Position numbers and translations under genes: made by a program | Part shown: positions 7,517-16,397 of the stretch, piece by piece | Numbering within the stretch: the stretch's first letter is position 1 | Layout: the number at the start of each line of letters is the position of its first letter | Notes under the pieces: model-generated | What the model was told of the DNA's origin: nothing | What the model saw: only the letters and a program-made list of their open reading frames with translations | Database searches by the model: none | Assembly (NCBI GenBank): GCA_025141675.1 | Contig: CP081161.1 | Location: 1,462,001 to 1,526,000 of the forward strand | Direction of reading: 5' to 3' | Length of the DNA stretch: 64,000 bases | Source of the DNA: Rhodobacteraceae bacterium S2214 | GTDB lineage: Bacteria > Pseudomonadota > Alphaproteobacteria > Rhodobacterales > Rhodobacteraceae

Positions 7517-8581
7517 ATGTTGAAAACACTATCAAAGGTCGCGGCGACAGCTGCTTTCCTTGCTGCACCATTTGCAGCTTGGGCAGACGGTCATCAGGAA
7601 TTTACGATCCGTGCGACTGCGAACTCGAATGAAAACGACGAAGACTATGACGGTCTGGTTGTCTTCAAAAACTACGTTGAATCCGCATCCAACGGCCGTA
7701 TCGGCGTTGAACTGTTCATCGGTACACAGCTGTGTTCCGGTGGTGCTGAATGCCTCGAAGGCGTGGCTGAAGGGTCCATCGACGTCTACATCACCACATC
7801 CGGTGGTGCGGCCGGCATCATGCCGTTCGTTCAGGTTCTCGACCTGCCATACCTGATGTCCGATGACCGCGTGGCCGAGGCTGTGCTGACTGGCGACTTC
7901 ACACGCACAATGCGTGACATGGGTCTGGAAGCAACTGACGGCGCGCTGCGTCTGATGACAATCGGTAACACAGGCGGCTGGCGCAACTTCGCGAACACGC
8001 AGCGCCGTGTTCAGGGGCCAGCAGACATGGAAGGTCTGAAAATCCGGACTGTTGTCGCTGACCTGCCGCAGGAACTGGTCCGTGCATTGGGCGCGTCCCC
8101 GACACCGATCCCGTGGCCTGAATTGTTCACATCGTTCCAGACGGGCGTTGTTGAAGGATCCAAAAACGGCATCACCGACATCATGGGCATGAAATTCCCT
8201 GATGCTGGTCTGCAGTACGTCACACTCGACGGCCACGCCTACATGGGTGCGCTGTGGTTCATGAACAACGAAAACTTCCTCGGCATGCCAGAAGACATGC
8301 GCCGCGTGGTTGTTGACGGGTTCTCCCAACTGCAGCAGGCGACCTTCGCGTCACCAAAGCGCAAGTCCATCGAAGCCTACGAAGCATTCGTCGCAGGCGG
8401 CGGTGACCTTTACGTACCAACACCTGAAGAAAAAGCAGCCTTCGCAGAAGCAGCGACACCTGTTCAGGCTTGGTTCCGTGAAAACGTAGACGGCGGCAAC
8501 GAAATCCTCGACGCGATGATCGCAGCCGTGGATGCAGCCGAAACAGAGCTCGCAGCAGAATACGCAAGCGACCTGAACTAA
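7517..8581 (+). CDS. TRAP transporter substrate-binding protein (DctP family)
   Basis: A periplasmic solute receptor of 354 residues. It has a classical signal peptide ending AAWA-DG near residue 23. The DctP core includes FVQVLDLPYLM near 100, GLKIRT near 173 (its Arg is the usual carboxylate ligand) and GVVEGSKNGITDI near 210. The ATG at 7517 follows AAAGGGAGAAG; a longer frame overlaps the permease and is not used. A cysteine pair (LCSGGAEC) near 75-82 may form a disulfide. The conserved Arg suggests an organic acid or acidic sugar substrate; proximity to nagA/ROK kinase makes an acidic amino sugar possible, but this is only inference. Confidence 0.9.
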   Translation: MLKTLSKVAATAAFLAAPFAAWADGHQEFTIRATANSNENDEDYDGLVVFKNYVESASNGRIGVELFIGTQLCSGGAECLEGVAEGSIDVYITTSGGAAGIMPFVQVLDLPYLMSDDRVAEAVLTGDFTRTMRDMGLEATDGALRLMTIGNTGGWRNFANTQRRVQGPADMEGLKIRTVVADLPQELVRALGASPTPIPWPELFTSFQTGVVEGSKNGITDIMGMKFPDAGLQYVTLDGHAYMGALWFMNNENFLGMPEDMRRVVVDGFSQLQQATFASPKRKSIEAYEAFVAGGGDLYVPTPEEKAAFAEAATPVQAWFRENVDGGNEILDAMIAAVDAAETELAAEYASDLN

Positions 8582-8600
8582 GCGTTCACACATCACATCG

Positions 8601-8630
8601 AAAGGGCCGTCCATCACGGGCGGCCCTTTT
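8601..8630 (+). terminator. Rho-independent terminator of the TRAP operon
   Basis: AAAGGGCCG pairs with CGGCCCTTT and is followed by T residues, 20 bp after the binding-protein stop. Confidence 0.85.
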
Positions 8631-8688
8631 GCGTTGGCGATCCCGCGCGCGTCCGCTACGATGCCCACAACAAAAACGGGAGACACCC

Positions 8689-9081
8689 ATGCGAGGCGCA
8701 GGCGGCAGCGACGGCGGCGAATTTAACTTTCTCATCGGGTTGGTGATGATGGTGGCAGGCGGCTATTTGCTGCTGTCAAACATCGTGATCCGACCCATCT
8801 TTGGCATGGGCACGCGGGCCTTTGGGCTTGGGGGCTACGACGTCACCACAGGCATGATCCTGATCCCGTTCATGTTCGGGGTGGCCATGGTGTTCTACAA
8901 CGGACGCAGCAAAATCGGCTGGGGGCTGGCGATCGGATCAGTCATCGCGCTGGTGGTCGGAGTGATCTCGAACCTGACGCTGCAATTCTCGAACCTAAGC
9001 GCCTTCGACCTGCTCGTCATCCTCGTGCTGCTCTTCGGCGGGATCGGGCTGTTCCTGCGGTCGCTGGGAAGTAGGTCGTAA
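8689..9081 (+). CDS. Small four-helix inner-membrane protein, function unknown
   Basis: A 130-residue protein with a short Gly/Asp-rich N-terminus (MRGAGGSDGGEF) and about four hydrophobic segments (near 12-32, 50-68, 78-97 and 105-122), ending in a basic RSLGSRS. I do not recognise a named family. The start at 8689 is chosen for the ribosome site ACGGGAGA eight bases upstream; the longer frame starts inside the TRAP terminator. It stands alone between that terminator and a repeat-containing spacer. Confidence 0.7.
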   Translation: MRGAGGSDGGEFNFLIGLVMMVAGGYLLLSNIVIRPIFGMGTRAFGLGGYDVTTGMILIPFMFGVAMVFYNGRSKIGWGLAIGSVIALVVGVISNLTLQFSNLSAFDLLVILVLLFGGIGLFLRSLGSRS

Positions 9082-9179
9082 TAGTCGATCCAAACGAGCG
9101 GCTGGACCTCGGGGAGGCTACCAATGAACCGCAGCCTATCAACAAGGTGTAAAGCAACGACTGGCGAAACGTTGCAAGA

Positions 9180-9230
9180 AGCGCCCTCCCCATGGGGGAG
9201 GTCCGGGCGCTGCCAAATCGAAGATTTGGC
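9180..9230. repeat. Two adjacent hairpin-forming inverted repeats
   Basis: AGCGCCC...GGGCGCT (9180-9211) encloses an inner CTCCCC/GGGGAG dyad, and GCCAAATC-GAA-GATTTGGC (9212-9230) follows without a gap. They lie within a 401-bp gene-free stretch (9082-9482) that otherwise shows no recognisable gene. They could be REP-like intergenic repeats or the terminator of the 8689-9081 gene, though no T-run follows. Confidence 0.6.
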
Positions 9231-9482
9231 TGGTTTCAACATGTGACCACTACGATTGGGGAAGTCTGCTTCGAGCCCAGAGTGCATGATGCTGCGAGAT
9301 GAACGAATGGCTGGTATCTGTATCTCGCCCAGTTGCTTTGTCACTATAAGTCGACAACTATGGCTTCACTTACAAAGATGACCAAAACCTAATAAAGCGG
9401 CGGCCAAAGGTTCAGGTTGTAGCGAAACACGACATTTCGTTTTGGCGTTTCGATCGAATTGAACAGAAATGGTGGACACGAA

Positions 9483-10202
9483 ATGACGAATTATTCAGAC
9501 ATCAACGCTCTATTTATAAACACTTCGTTAAAGAAACAACCAAGCGAAAGTCACACTAAACTGTTAATGAATGCCTCTGCCAAAATTATGACCGACAATG
9601 GGGTGAACGTCGAACACCTGCATATGTTAAGCCATAATATTCCCGCAGGCATTTACCCCGATATGACGGAACACGGCTGGGACGCCGACGATTGGCCCGG
9701 CATTTGGGAAAAGGTAAAAGCGGCTGATATCTTGGTAGTCGGAACTCCCCTTTGGCTGGGCGAAGAATCTTCGGTATGTCGGGTTTTAATCGAACGCCTT
9801 TACGGTATGTCCGGAGAGCTGAACGACAAAGGCCAGTCCATCTATTATGGCAAAACAGCGGGGTGTGTGGTTACAGGCAACGAAGACGGTGTCAAACATG
9901 CTGCAATGACAATCGGATACGCTATGAGCCATCTTGGCTTCACGATCCCGCCGCAGGCCGATTGCGGATGGATCGGCGAAGCCGGGCCTGGACCATCATA
10001 TGGTGACAAAACCGACGACGGAGGTCACGTTGGTTTTGAAAACGAATTCACTCAACGCAACACGACAATCATGACTTGGAACTTGATGCACCTGACGCGG
10101 ATGCTGAAGGACGCAGACGGTTATCCAAACCAAGGCAACGATCGCAACGCTTGGGATGCGGGTGCAAGGTTCGGATTTGAAAACCCTGAATATCGGAGTT
10201 GA
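9483..10202 (+). CDS. Flavodoxin-like / NADPH-dependent FMN reductase family protein
   Basis: A 239-residue protein of the flavodoxin fold: beta-1 and the FMN phosphate-loop region (INALFINTSLKKQPSES, residues 6-22), then ADILVVGTPLWLGEESSVC near 83-101, typical of FMN-binding quinone/azo-reductase relatives. It should bind FMN and reduce quinone-like or other electrophilic acceptors with NAD(P)H; the substrate is unknown. The ATG at 9483 has GGTGGA six bases upstream; a TTG eight codons earlier is less likely. The gene is richer in A/T and uses more AT-ending codons than neighbours, so recent acquisition is possible. No operon partner is evident. Confidence 0.82.
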   Translation: MTNYSDINALFINTSLKKQPSESHTKLLMNASAKIMTDNGVNVEHLHMLSHNIPAGIYPDMTEHGWDADDWPGIWEKVKAADILVVGTPLWLGEESSVCRVLIERLYGMSGELNDKGQSIYYGKTAGCVVTGNEDGVKHAAMTIGYAMSHLGFTIPPQADCGWIGEAGPGPSYGDKTDDGGHVGFENEFTQRNTTIMTWNLMHLTRMLKDADGYPNQGNDRNAWDAGARFGFENPEYRS

Positions 10203-10344
10203 GTTTTTTCTAAGGATGAAAAGTGTTTGCCCTTCTGCTGCATATTGCCTCAGCGGAAGGATCGCGCATTGCTTCGTTTAAGAGCAGCCATTTATTCGCG
10301 CGTAGCGAAAGGCAGCTAAGTCCCGCACAGCAGCCATTCGACCC

Positions 10345-10842
10345 TCACCGAAACGGATACATCCACACCCGATAGTCATCCACCATCTTCTCGGCCTGCG
10401 CCCGCTGCTCATCCGTCAATTTCGGCGATAATTCTTCCAGTGAATCCGGCGCATCCACGTCCCCGCCTATTGCCGACAATGCATACCAAAGGTACGCTCT
10501 GACATAGTCCGGGGTGGGGAGGCCGCGGCCGACTTCATAATACCAGCCAAGCCCAGATTGCGCACCCGGATGCCCTTTCAACGACGACCGCAGATACCAG
10601 TCGAACGCACGGATATCGTCCTGTTCGACGCCCAGTCCAAGCGCGTACATGACGCCGATCAATTCTTCCGCGTCGGCGTTGCCGGAACGCGCGTAAACCT
10701 CGAACAGCGCGCGGGCTTCTTCAAATTGCCCTGCTTCCATCAGATCGCGGGCTTCTTCCATGTCGGCGGACGCGGGGCTGGCCCACAGGAAAACCGCGAT
10801 CAGCAGTGCACGGGTTGTGTACGGGTTGTGCACGCGTTTCAC
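10345..10842 (-). CDS. Secreted Sel1-repeat protein
   Basis: A 165-residue periplasmic protein. A GTG start at 10842 is six bases from AAGGAG and gives VKRVHNPYTTRALLIAVFLWASPASA, a good signal peptide with cleavage near residue 26. After it come TPR/Sel1-like helical repeats: ARDLMEAGQFEEARALFEVYARSGNADAEELIGVMYALGLGVEQD and DIRAFDWYLRSSLKGHPGAQSGLGWYYEVGRG. Sel1 repeats mediate protein-protein contacts; the partner is unknown. A longer frame upstream would run through the divergent cytochrome gene. The GTG start lies a few bases inside the likely start of that gene, so the two divergent starts overlap. Confidence 0.78.
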   Translation of the reverse strand: MKRVHNPYTTRALLIAVFLWASPASADMEEARDLMEAGQFEEARALFEVYARSGNADAEELIGVMYALGLGVEQDDIRAFDWYLRSSLKGHPGAQSGLGWYYEVGRGLPTPDYVRAYLWYALSAIGGDVDAPDSLEELSPKLTDEQRAQAEKMVDDYRVWMYPFR

Positions 10843-12132
10843 ATCTTGCTCCTTAACCTTTTTGCCGGTGCCAGCATGGCTGCCGCACAGGGGATTTCGG
10901 CAGACGATTACATCCCCGTGGACCCCTTGCAAGCCGAACTTGGCCAGCTTTTGTTCTATGATAAAATCCTGTCAGGAAATCGCAATATAAGTTGCGGCAC
11001 ATGCCACCATCACGACCATGCAGGCACCGACGGATTGTCGCTTGGGATTGGTGAAGGTGGGGTTGGTGTCGGGCCGGAACGGACAGCTGGGGAAGGGGCG
11101 GACGCGATCCGAAAACGCATTCCGCGAAATGCGCCAGCCCTTTGGAATCTTGGACATAAATCCGTTGAGGTCATGTTCCACGACGGGCGTCTGACGCCTT
11201 CTGATCTGTACGAAAGCGGCTTCGATAGTCCGGCAGAGGAATGGTTGCCCGAAGGGCTTGATAACCTCGTCGCGGCACAGGCCTTGTTCCCCATGACATC
11301 GCAATTTGAAATGGCCGGAAACCCCGGCGAAAACGAGGTCACGGGTGCTGTCCACGAACGCATCGATTACGGCTGGCCAATCATCGCAAAACGCGTGCGG
11401 ACTATTCCGGAATACGGCGAAAAATTTGTCGCGGCCTTTAACCATATCGAAACCGCAGATCAGGTAACAATCGTCGAAATTGGAAATGCCTTGGGTGCGT
11501 TCATCGCGTCCGAATGGCAAAGTTTTGATAGCCCCTACGACGACTGGCTCGCAGGGTTGCCATTGGATGATGATGCGGAACGTGGACGGGAAATTTTCTT
11601 CTATTCTGCACGGTGTAGCAGCTGCCATAGCGGTGATCTGTTCACGGATCAGGGCTTTCATGCGCTGGGTCTACCTGCCTTTGGTCCAGGTCGTACGCGG
11701 CGGTTTGACCCGATCCCGCGCGACGTCGGCCGTATGGGCAAATCGGACCTTCTGGAAGACGCCTATCGTTTTCGCACCCCATCCTTGCGCAATGTCGCCC
11801 TGACGGGTCCTTACGGTCATAACGGAGCGTTTCCGACGCTTGAGGCGATGATCATGCATCACGCTGATCCGGTCGCGTCCCGCGCGCGCTGGACGCTTTC
11901 GGACGCGCAGCTGCCCGATGTGCCTTGGATTGCTGTGGTTGACGGGGCGATCGCGCAAGATGCTGCCGAAATCGAACGTCAGGCGTCAGTTCAAGATTTG
12001 CGTTCGTTGTCCATTTCAGAGGATGATGTGCAGTATCTGGTGGCGTTTCTGAATGCCTTGACCGGCAAAACCGCCGAAGATCGCCCGTTAGGGAGACCGG
12101 ATACTGTGCCGAGTGGGTTACCGGTGGACTGA
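10828..12132 (+). CDS. MauG-like dihaem cytochrome c / cytochrome c peroxidase family
   Basis: A periplasmic c-type cytochrome with two haem-binding motifs: CGTCH at about residues 56-60 and CSSCH at about 263-267. The second is followed by the FRTPSLRNVALTGPYGHNGAFPTLEAM block typical of the bacterial cytochrome c peroxidase/MauG family. Such proteins reduce hydrogen peroxide or oxidise protein side chains. The start is uncertain. GTG at 10828 gives a hydrophobic leader ending AAAQG; TTG at 10846 or ATG at 10876 are alternatives, the last lacking a full signal. None has a clear ribosome site. The frame upstream of 10828 is antisense to the Sel1 gene and is not used. Confidence 0.85.
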   Translation: MHAFHILLLNLFAGASMAAAQGISADDYIPVDPLQAELGQLLFYDKILSGNRNISCGTCHHHDHAGTDGLSLGIGEGGVGVGPERTAGEGADAIRKRIPRNAPALWNLGHKSVEVMFHDGRLTPSDLYESGFDSPAEEWLPEGLDNLVAAQALFPMTSQFEMAGNPGENEVTGAVHERIDYGWPIIAKRVRTIPEYGEKFVAAFNHIETADQVTIVEIGNALGAFIASEWQSFDSPYDDWLAGLPLDDDAERGREIFFYSARCSSCHSGDLFTDQGFHALGLPAFGPGRTRRFDPIPRDVGRMGKSDLLEDAYRFRTPSLRNVALTGPYGHNGAFPTLEAMIMHHADPVASRARWTLSDAQLPDVPWIAVVDGAIAQDAAEIERQASVQDLRSLSISEDDVQYLVAFLNALTGKTAEDRPLGRPDTVPSGLPVD

Positions 12133-12204
12133 TCGTTCCAACGGCGGGGCCATCTTCAATAGTGCCGCTGAAAATTCGGTGCCCTAACAATGGGAAAGCC
12201 AAGC

Positions 12205-12978
12205 ATGAACGCGACAATTGACAGCCTCAACCAATACCCGATCAAGGGGCTTTCCGGACATGCGTTGGAAACGGTAGACCTATCGCCGAAATGTGGTTTT
12301 CCAATTGATCGCGTCATGGGGTTTGCGAAGCCTGATAGCGGCTTCGATCCGAGCAATCCGATGCCGTTGTCGAAAAACAAATTTCACGTTTTGGCAAACG
12401 ATCCGCGCTTGGCGTTGTTGGATACGACTTACGACGCATCCCGCAACGAATTAAGGATTGAAGGACCGCAGGGCCCGCAATTGTTTCAGCTTGATGCGGA
12501 CACGGGGATGGCGGATGCCTGCACCGCATTGCAGCAATATCTCGATTTGCCGGACACCCACAAACCGACATTATTCAGCGCATCCCCCCATCGTTTCACG
12601 GACGTATCAGTGACATCCGCCCAATTGATGAACGCAGTCTCTCTGATATCGCAATACAGCGTTGATGCGTTCGCGCGGACTGTCGGCCATCCAATTGATG
12701 CGGCGCGTTTTCGCGGAAATATCGTCTTCTCAGGGATGCCAGCATTTCACGAATTAGACCTGCTGGGAAGGACCATCCAGATCGGAGAGGTTCATCTTCA
12801 CGTGCTCAAGCGCACCAAAAGATGCGCTGCGACTGAAGTGAACCTTCAGACGGGGGAACGTGACGTGAAGGTGCCATATCTGTTGCGCAAACACTTTGGG
12901 CATATGGATATGGGCGTTTACGCTGAAGTCGTGAAGGGCGGGACGATACGTATCGGCGACGAAATCACGGTGTTGTAG
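12205..12978 (+). CDS. MOSC domain protein (molybdenum-cofactor/sulfur-carrier type)
   Basis: A 257-residue MOSC protein: N-terminal beta-barrel-like segment NQYPIKGLSGHALETVDL (MOSC_N), then the MOSC core with RFRGNIVF near 172 and the conserved cysteine in KRTKRCAATEVN near 209. MOSC proteins bind pyranopterin-type molybdenum cofactor or carry sulfur through that Cys, as in YcbX and mARC relatives. ATG at 12205 is preferred for GGGAAAG six bases before it; ATG at 12190 would add five residues. It follows the dihaem cytochrome gene by about 70 bp in the same direction and may be co-transcribed. No separate reductase partner is seen. Confidence 0.85.
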   Translation: MNATIDSLNQYPIKGLSGHALETVDLSPKCGFPIDRVMGFAKPDSGFDPSNPMPLSKNKFHVLANDPRLALLDTTYDASRNELRIEGPQGPQLFQLDADTGMADACTALQQYLDLPDTHKPTLFSASPHRFTDVSVTSAQLMNAVSLISQYSVDAFARTVGHPIDAARFRGNIVFSGMPAFHELDLLGRTIQIGEVHLHVLKRTKRCAATEVNLQTGERDVKVPYLLRKHFGHMDMGVYAEVVKGGTIRIGDEITVL

Positions 12979-13240
12979 CGGCCCCCGGCTGTAGAAGAAT
13001 GCGTTTGCGACGTATGCGTTGTGTCTTCGAAAGGTGCTCAACACCGCTGAGGGTGCACAGTTAACGATGGTCAGCGGTTATGAGCGATACTTCTGTATAC
13101 AACGATAGGCCTTGATCACGGGCCGCTGATCTGCACAAAATGTGCGTAGAATAATTCGATAAGATTTTGACCCAAAAGTTTGTTTTCATTTCATGATTTG
13201 AGAGCAATATGTGCACGATTTCTGCAGGACTGAGTGAACC

Positions 13241-13588
13241 ATGAAGCGATTAGAAAGCCATGCCGTTGGCGTGGACCACGGAGATGTCATATTGTTTTCG
13301 GACTTCGAAGATGATGGCGAGATGTGGAAGGGTGAAGGACCGCGTTCCGCCCGGCATTCCGTCACGTTTTCGGAACGCTATGTCGACGCGCCAACTGTTT
13401 CACTGCAGATGTCGATGATTGATATGTCGAACGACGCCTTTATCCGTGCGGATCTTCAGCCCGAAAACATCTCTGAAGCGGGCTTTGACATTGTTTTTCG
13501 CACGTGGGGCGATAGTCGCGTTGCGCGCATTCGGGTCGCTTGGCAGGCGATTGGACCGCTGCCAAGCGATGATACTTGGGAGCTATAA
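13241..13588 (+). CDS. H-type lectin domain protein
   Basis: A 115-residue single-domain protein. The pattern FSERYVDAPTVSLQMSMIDMSNDAFIRADLQPENISEAGFDIVFRTWGDSRVARIRVAWQAIG matches the H-type lectin domain (discoidin/snail agglutinin family), known to bind N-acetylgalactosamine. There is no signal peptide, so it is either cytoplasmic or exported by an unrecognised route. The ribosome site AGGACTGAG lies upstream of the ATG. A 262-bp gene-free spacer precedes it (a TTGACC near 13169 could be a -35), and its stop is 1 bp from the convergent prs stop. Ligand and role are unknown. Confidence 0.82.
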   Translation: MKRLESHAVGVDHGDVILFSDFEDDGEMWKGEGPRSARHSVTFSERYVDAPTVSLQMSMIDMSNDAFIRADLQPENISEAGFDIVFRTWGDSRVARIRVAWQAIGPLPSDDTWEL

Positions 13589-13589
13589 T

Positions 13590-14603
13590 TTAGCTCGTGT
13601 ACATGCCTTCGTAGATTGGGCCCAGCGTTTCGTGGTCGAACAGCGACGACACAGACGTACCGTTTGACGTGTTCAGGATTGCCTGGGCAAACATGGGTGC
13701 CGTCGGAACGATCCGAATTTTGTCAGTCGCCAACACCGGTTTTGTCGCTTCGATTGTGTCGGTGATCACGAGATGCTTCATGACAGACGCGTTAACACGT
13801 TCGATCGCTGGGCCAGACAGCACACCGTGTGTGATGTAGGCGTGCACTTCTTTTGCGCCGTGTTCCATCAGGACTTCCGCCGCTTTGCAAAGCGTGCCTG
13901 CTGTATCAACGATATCGTCGACGATCAGGCAGGTCCGGTCTTTGACGTCGCCGATGACGGTCATTTCGGCCACTTCACCGGGCTTGCCGCGGCGTTTGTC
14001 AACGATGGACAAAGGTGCGCCGATACGCTGCGCCAAATCGCGGGCACGGGCCACACCACCAACATCAGGGGACACCACCATGATGTCATCCATCTGCTGC
14101 TTGAAGTTATGCTTCACATCCAACGCAAAGATCGGCGACGCGTAAAGGTTGTCGACTGGGATATCAAAGAAGCCCTGAATTTGCGTTGCATGAAGATCAA
14201 GGGTCAGAATGCGTTCAACCCCCGCTTCGACGATCATATTCGCAACCAGTTTTGCGGTAATCGGTGTACGCGCTTTAGACCGGCGATCCTGACGGGCGTA
14301 GCCAAAGTATGGGATCACAGCCGTGATGCGGGCCGCAGAGGAACGGCGCAGCGCATCGGCAATAATCAACAATTCCATCAGGTTATCGTTTGCCGGATTT
14401 GAAGTTGGCTGGATGATGAACATGTCCTCGCCGCGGACGTTTTCAAACACTTCGACGAAAATTTCACCGTCGTTGAAACGTTCAACACGGGCATCAACAA
14501 GGCCTACTTTCCGGCCACGGTGCATCGACATGCGTCGTGCGACCCTTTCGGCCAATGGGGTGTTGGCATTTCCTGAAATCAGTTTGGGTTCGGTGGTCGT
14601 CAT
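13590..14603 (-). CDS. prs: Ribose-phosphate pyrophosphokinase (PRPP synthase)
   Basis: Makes PRPP from ribose-5-P and ATP for nucleotide, His and Trp synthesis. The 337-residue cytoplasmic protein has the class I motifs: [18 protein letters not shown] near 43, [26 protein letters not shown] near 98-123, [18 protein letters not shown] near 135, the PRPP-binding [21 protein letters not shown] near 232-252, and a C-terminal SVSSLF. ATG at 14603 is chosen (AAAGGACC upstream, conserved length); a longer frame adds 11 unlikely residues. Its stop is convergent with and 1 bp from the lectin gene. Confidence 0.95.
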   Translation of the reverse strand: MTTTEPKLISGNANTPLAERVARRMSMHRGRKVGLVDARVERFNDGEIFVEVFENVRGEDMFIIQPTSNPANDNLMELLIIADALRRSSAARITAVIPYFGYARQDRRSKARTPITAKLVANMIVEAGVERILTLDLHATQIQGFFDIPVDNLYASPIFALDVKHNFKQQMDDIMVVSPDVGGVARARDLAQRIGAPLSIVDKRRGKPGEVAEMTVIGDVKDRTCLIVDDIVDTAGTLCKAAEVLMEHGAKEVHAYITHGVLSGPAIERVNASVMKHLVITDTIEATKPVLATDKIRIVPTAPMFAQAILNTSNGTSVSSLFDHETLGPIYEGMYTS

Positions 14604-14714
14604 CTGGCGCGGTCCTTTGGCAGAAGGTCTGTTCATTGTAACAGATTCGTGGCGTTGACACCGCTTAACACGCCGCTACGGTCACGCAAACATCATGCGC
14701 GTCAGGAGGACCAA

Positions 14715-15308
14715 ATGGCCCATATCGATTACTACTTTGCAACGCTTTCCCCCTTCACTTACCTGTGCGGCACCCGTCCAGAGGAAATCGCAAAGGCCCA
14801 CGGTGCAACCCTGACGTATAAACCGCTGGATATCATGCAATTGTTTGGCCGGACTGGCGGCGTGCCACCGAAGGACCGTCATCCAAACCGGCAGGAATAC
14901 CGTTTGCAGGAATTGCGCCGTCGTGCCGCCTTGGCCGAGATGCCGATCAATATCAAACCTGCGTTCTGGCCGACAAATGGCGCGCCTGCGTCATATGCGA
15001 TTATTGCGGCGCAAGCGGCGGGTGGCGATGTGGCCAAGCTGGTGGCGTGCATCACCAAGGCCTGCTGGGCCGATGAAAAAGACATTTCACAGGATGACGT
15101 GATCCGTGCGTGTTTGGTTGAGGCTGGGTTCGACGCTGATCTTGCTGAAAAAGATATGTTGTCGAGCGCGGAAACCTTTGCTGCGAACCTCGAACAGGGG
15201 ATTAACGCGGGTGTGTTTGGCGCACCATTCTTTGTTGTCGGCGAAGAAAAGTTCTGGGGTGAAGATCGCTTGGCTGATCTGGATGCCCATCTTGCGGGTA
15301 AGATCTGA
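14715..15308 (+). CDS. 2-hydroxychromene-2-carboxylate isomerase / DsbA-fold family
   Basis: A 197-residue thioredoxin-fold protein of the DsbA/HCCA-isomerase group, related to kappa-class glutathione transferases. The N-terminus IDYYFATLSPFTYL replaces the CxxC of DsbA with SPFTYL, the catalytic Ser arrangement of HCCA isomerases. GVFGAPFFVVGEEKFWGEDRL near 165-185 holds the cis-Pro loop and the family C-terminal signature. Biochemically it isomerises ring-fission products of aromatic degradation or acts as a glutathione-dependent enzyme; no aromatic pathway genes are near. The ATG at 14715 follows AGGAGGA. Probably monocistronic, divergent from prs. Confidence 0.85.
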   Translation: MAHIDYYFATLSPFTYLCGTRPEEIAKAHGATLTYKPLDIMQLFGRTGGVPPKDRHPNRQEYRLQELRRRAALAEMPINIKPAFWPTNGAPASYAIIAAQAAGGDVAKLVACITKACWADEKDISQDDVIRACLVEAGFDADLAEKDMLSSAETFAANLEQGINAGVFGAPFFVVGEEKFWGEDRLADLDAHLAGKI

Positions 15309-15350
15309 TCTGGTGACGGTGGCGGGGCAATGCTCCGCCACTTTAGATTT

Positions 15351-16397
15351 TTAGCTGTTCAGAACCGCGATAAATCTTTCCACATCTTCTGAAGTTGCGG
15401 ACCAATCTGTCACCATACGCGCGGTGAGGATTTCATCAGGGTCGCCTTCAGCCGGATCGCCGCCAGTGACGTAGTAATTCGCGCCAGCGTTCAAAAGCCG
15501 TTGGTGCAGGTGGCGCGGATAGCGAGCGAAAATCATGTTGGCCTGTGGCGTTTCGACGAAGTTGACCGCGTCGTGTCCGGCTAATCCGTCGGTCAACTGC
15601 GCACAGCGTGCGTTTGCCATTTTGGCCATGTCCAGCCACAGATCATCGGTCAAATACGCCAACATCTGCGCCGACAGGTATCTGTGTTTTGAAAACAAAT
15701 GGCCGCCGCGTTTGCGCCGAAGCTCAAATTCCCATGCAAGTTTGGGATCGAAGATCACGCAAGCCTCGACGCCGAGCAGACCGTTTTTGGTGCCGCCGAA
15801 GCTGACTGCGTCGATGCCGGACTTCCATGTCATTTCGGCGGGCGTGCAGTCGAGCGTCGCAATTGCGTTGGCAAAGCGCGCGCCGTCCATTTGGACCAAG
15901 CTGCCAAATTCACGGGCCACGGCGGTGAGCGCTTTCAGTTCATCCAGCGTATGAACCGTGCCCATTTCCGTGACTTGGGTGATGGACACCGGACCGTGCT
16001 GTGGGCCGTGAACACCGCGATTGCCTTCGCCTGCCATGGATGTCCGCAGAGCGTCCGGCGTCATTTTGGCGTGGGTGGCAGGCACCAGCGTCAGCTTGGC
16101 GCCGCTGTAAAATTCAGGCGCGTTGCATTCGTCTTCGTGGATGTGAGCCATGGGGCTGCAAAAGATCGTGTCCCACGGATTTGCCATTGTTCCCAAAAGG
16201 ATCGCATTGGCGGCAGTACCGGTCGCGACCAAATAGACGGCAGCGTCGGGCGCTTCGAACAAATCGCGGATTTGTTGGGTCACAGCGGCCATTTCGGCGT
16301 CCGCGCCATAGCCGGATCGGTAACCGGTGTTGGCTGCATTCAATGCGTCCATCACGCGTGGGTGCACGGGGCCGGAGTTGTCAGACGCGAAAAACAT
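15351..16397 (-). CDS. ltaE: Low-specificity threonine aldolase, PLP enzyme
   Basis: Cleaves L-threonine or allo-threonine to glycine and acetaldehyde. The 348-residue fold-type I PLP enzyme shows FFASDNSGPVHPRVM at the start, AHIHEDECNAPEFYSGAKL near 85-103, an LVQMDGARFANAIA block near 167-180 containing the PLP Asp, and the Schiff-base lysine in SFGGTKNG near 205. Its ATG overlaps the stop of the upstream YcgN-family gene by one base (TGATG), so expression is coupled through ribF-ycgN-ltaE. Serine hydroxymethyltransferase-like side activity cannot be excluded. Reaction name is by family. Confidence 0.9.
   Translation of the reverse strand: MFFASDNSGPVHPRVMDALNAANTGYRSGYGADAEMAAVTQQIRDLFEAPDAAVYLVATGTAANAILLGTMANPWDTIFCSPMAHIHEDECNAPEFYSGAKLTLVPATHAKMTPDALRTSMAGEGNRGVHGPQHGPVSITQVTEMGTVHTLDELKALTAVAREFGSLVQMDGARFANAIATLDCTPAEMTWKSGIDAVSFGGTKNGLLGVEACVIFDPKLAWEFELRRKRGGHLFSKHRYLSAQMLAYLTDDLWLDMAKMANARCAQLTDGLAGHDAVNFVETPQANMIFARYPRHLHQRLLNAGANYYVTGGDPAEGDPDEILTARMVTDWSATSEDVERFIAVLNS

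Noticed and set aside
8895..9344. 149-codon minus-strand frame across the membrane-protein gene and hairpin repeat
   Set aside because: Shadow of the 8689-9081 gene on the other strand, running through the inverted repeats; no family match.
10558..10827. Upstream extension of the dihaem cytochrome frame
   Set aside because: It is antisense to the Sel1 gene and shows no signal or family sequence; the protein start is placed at 10828 or later.
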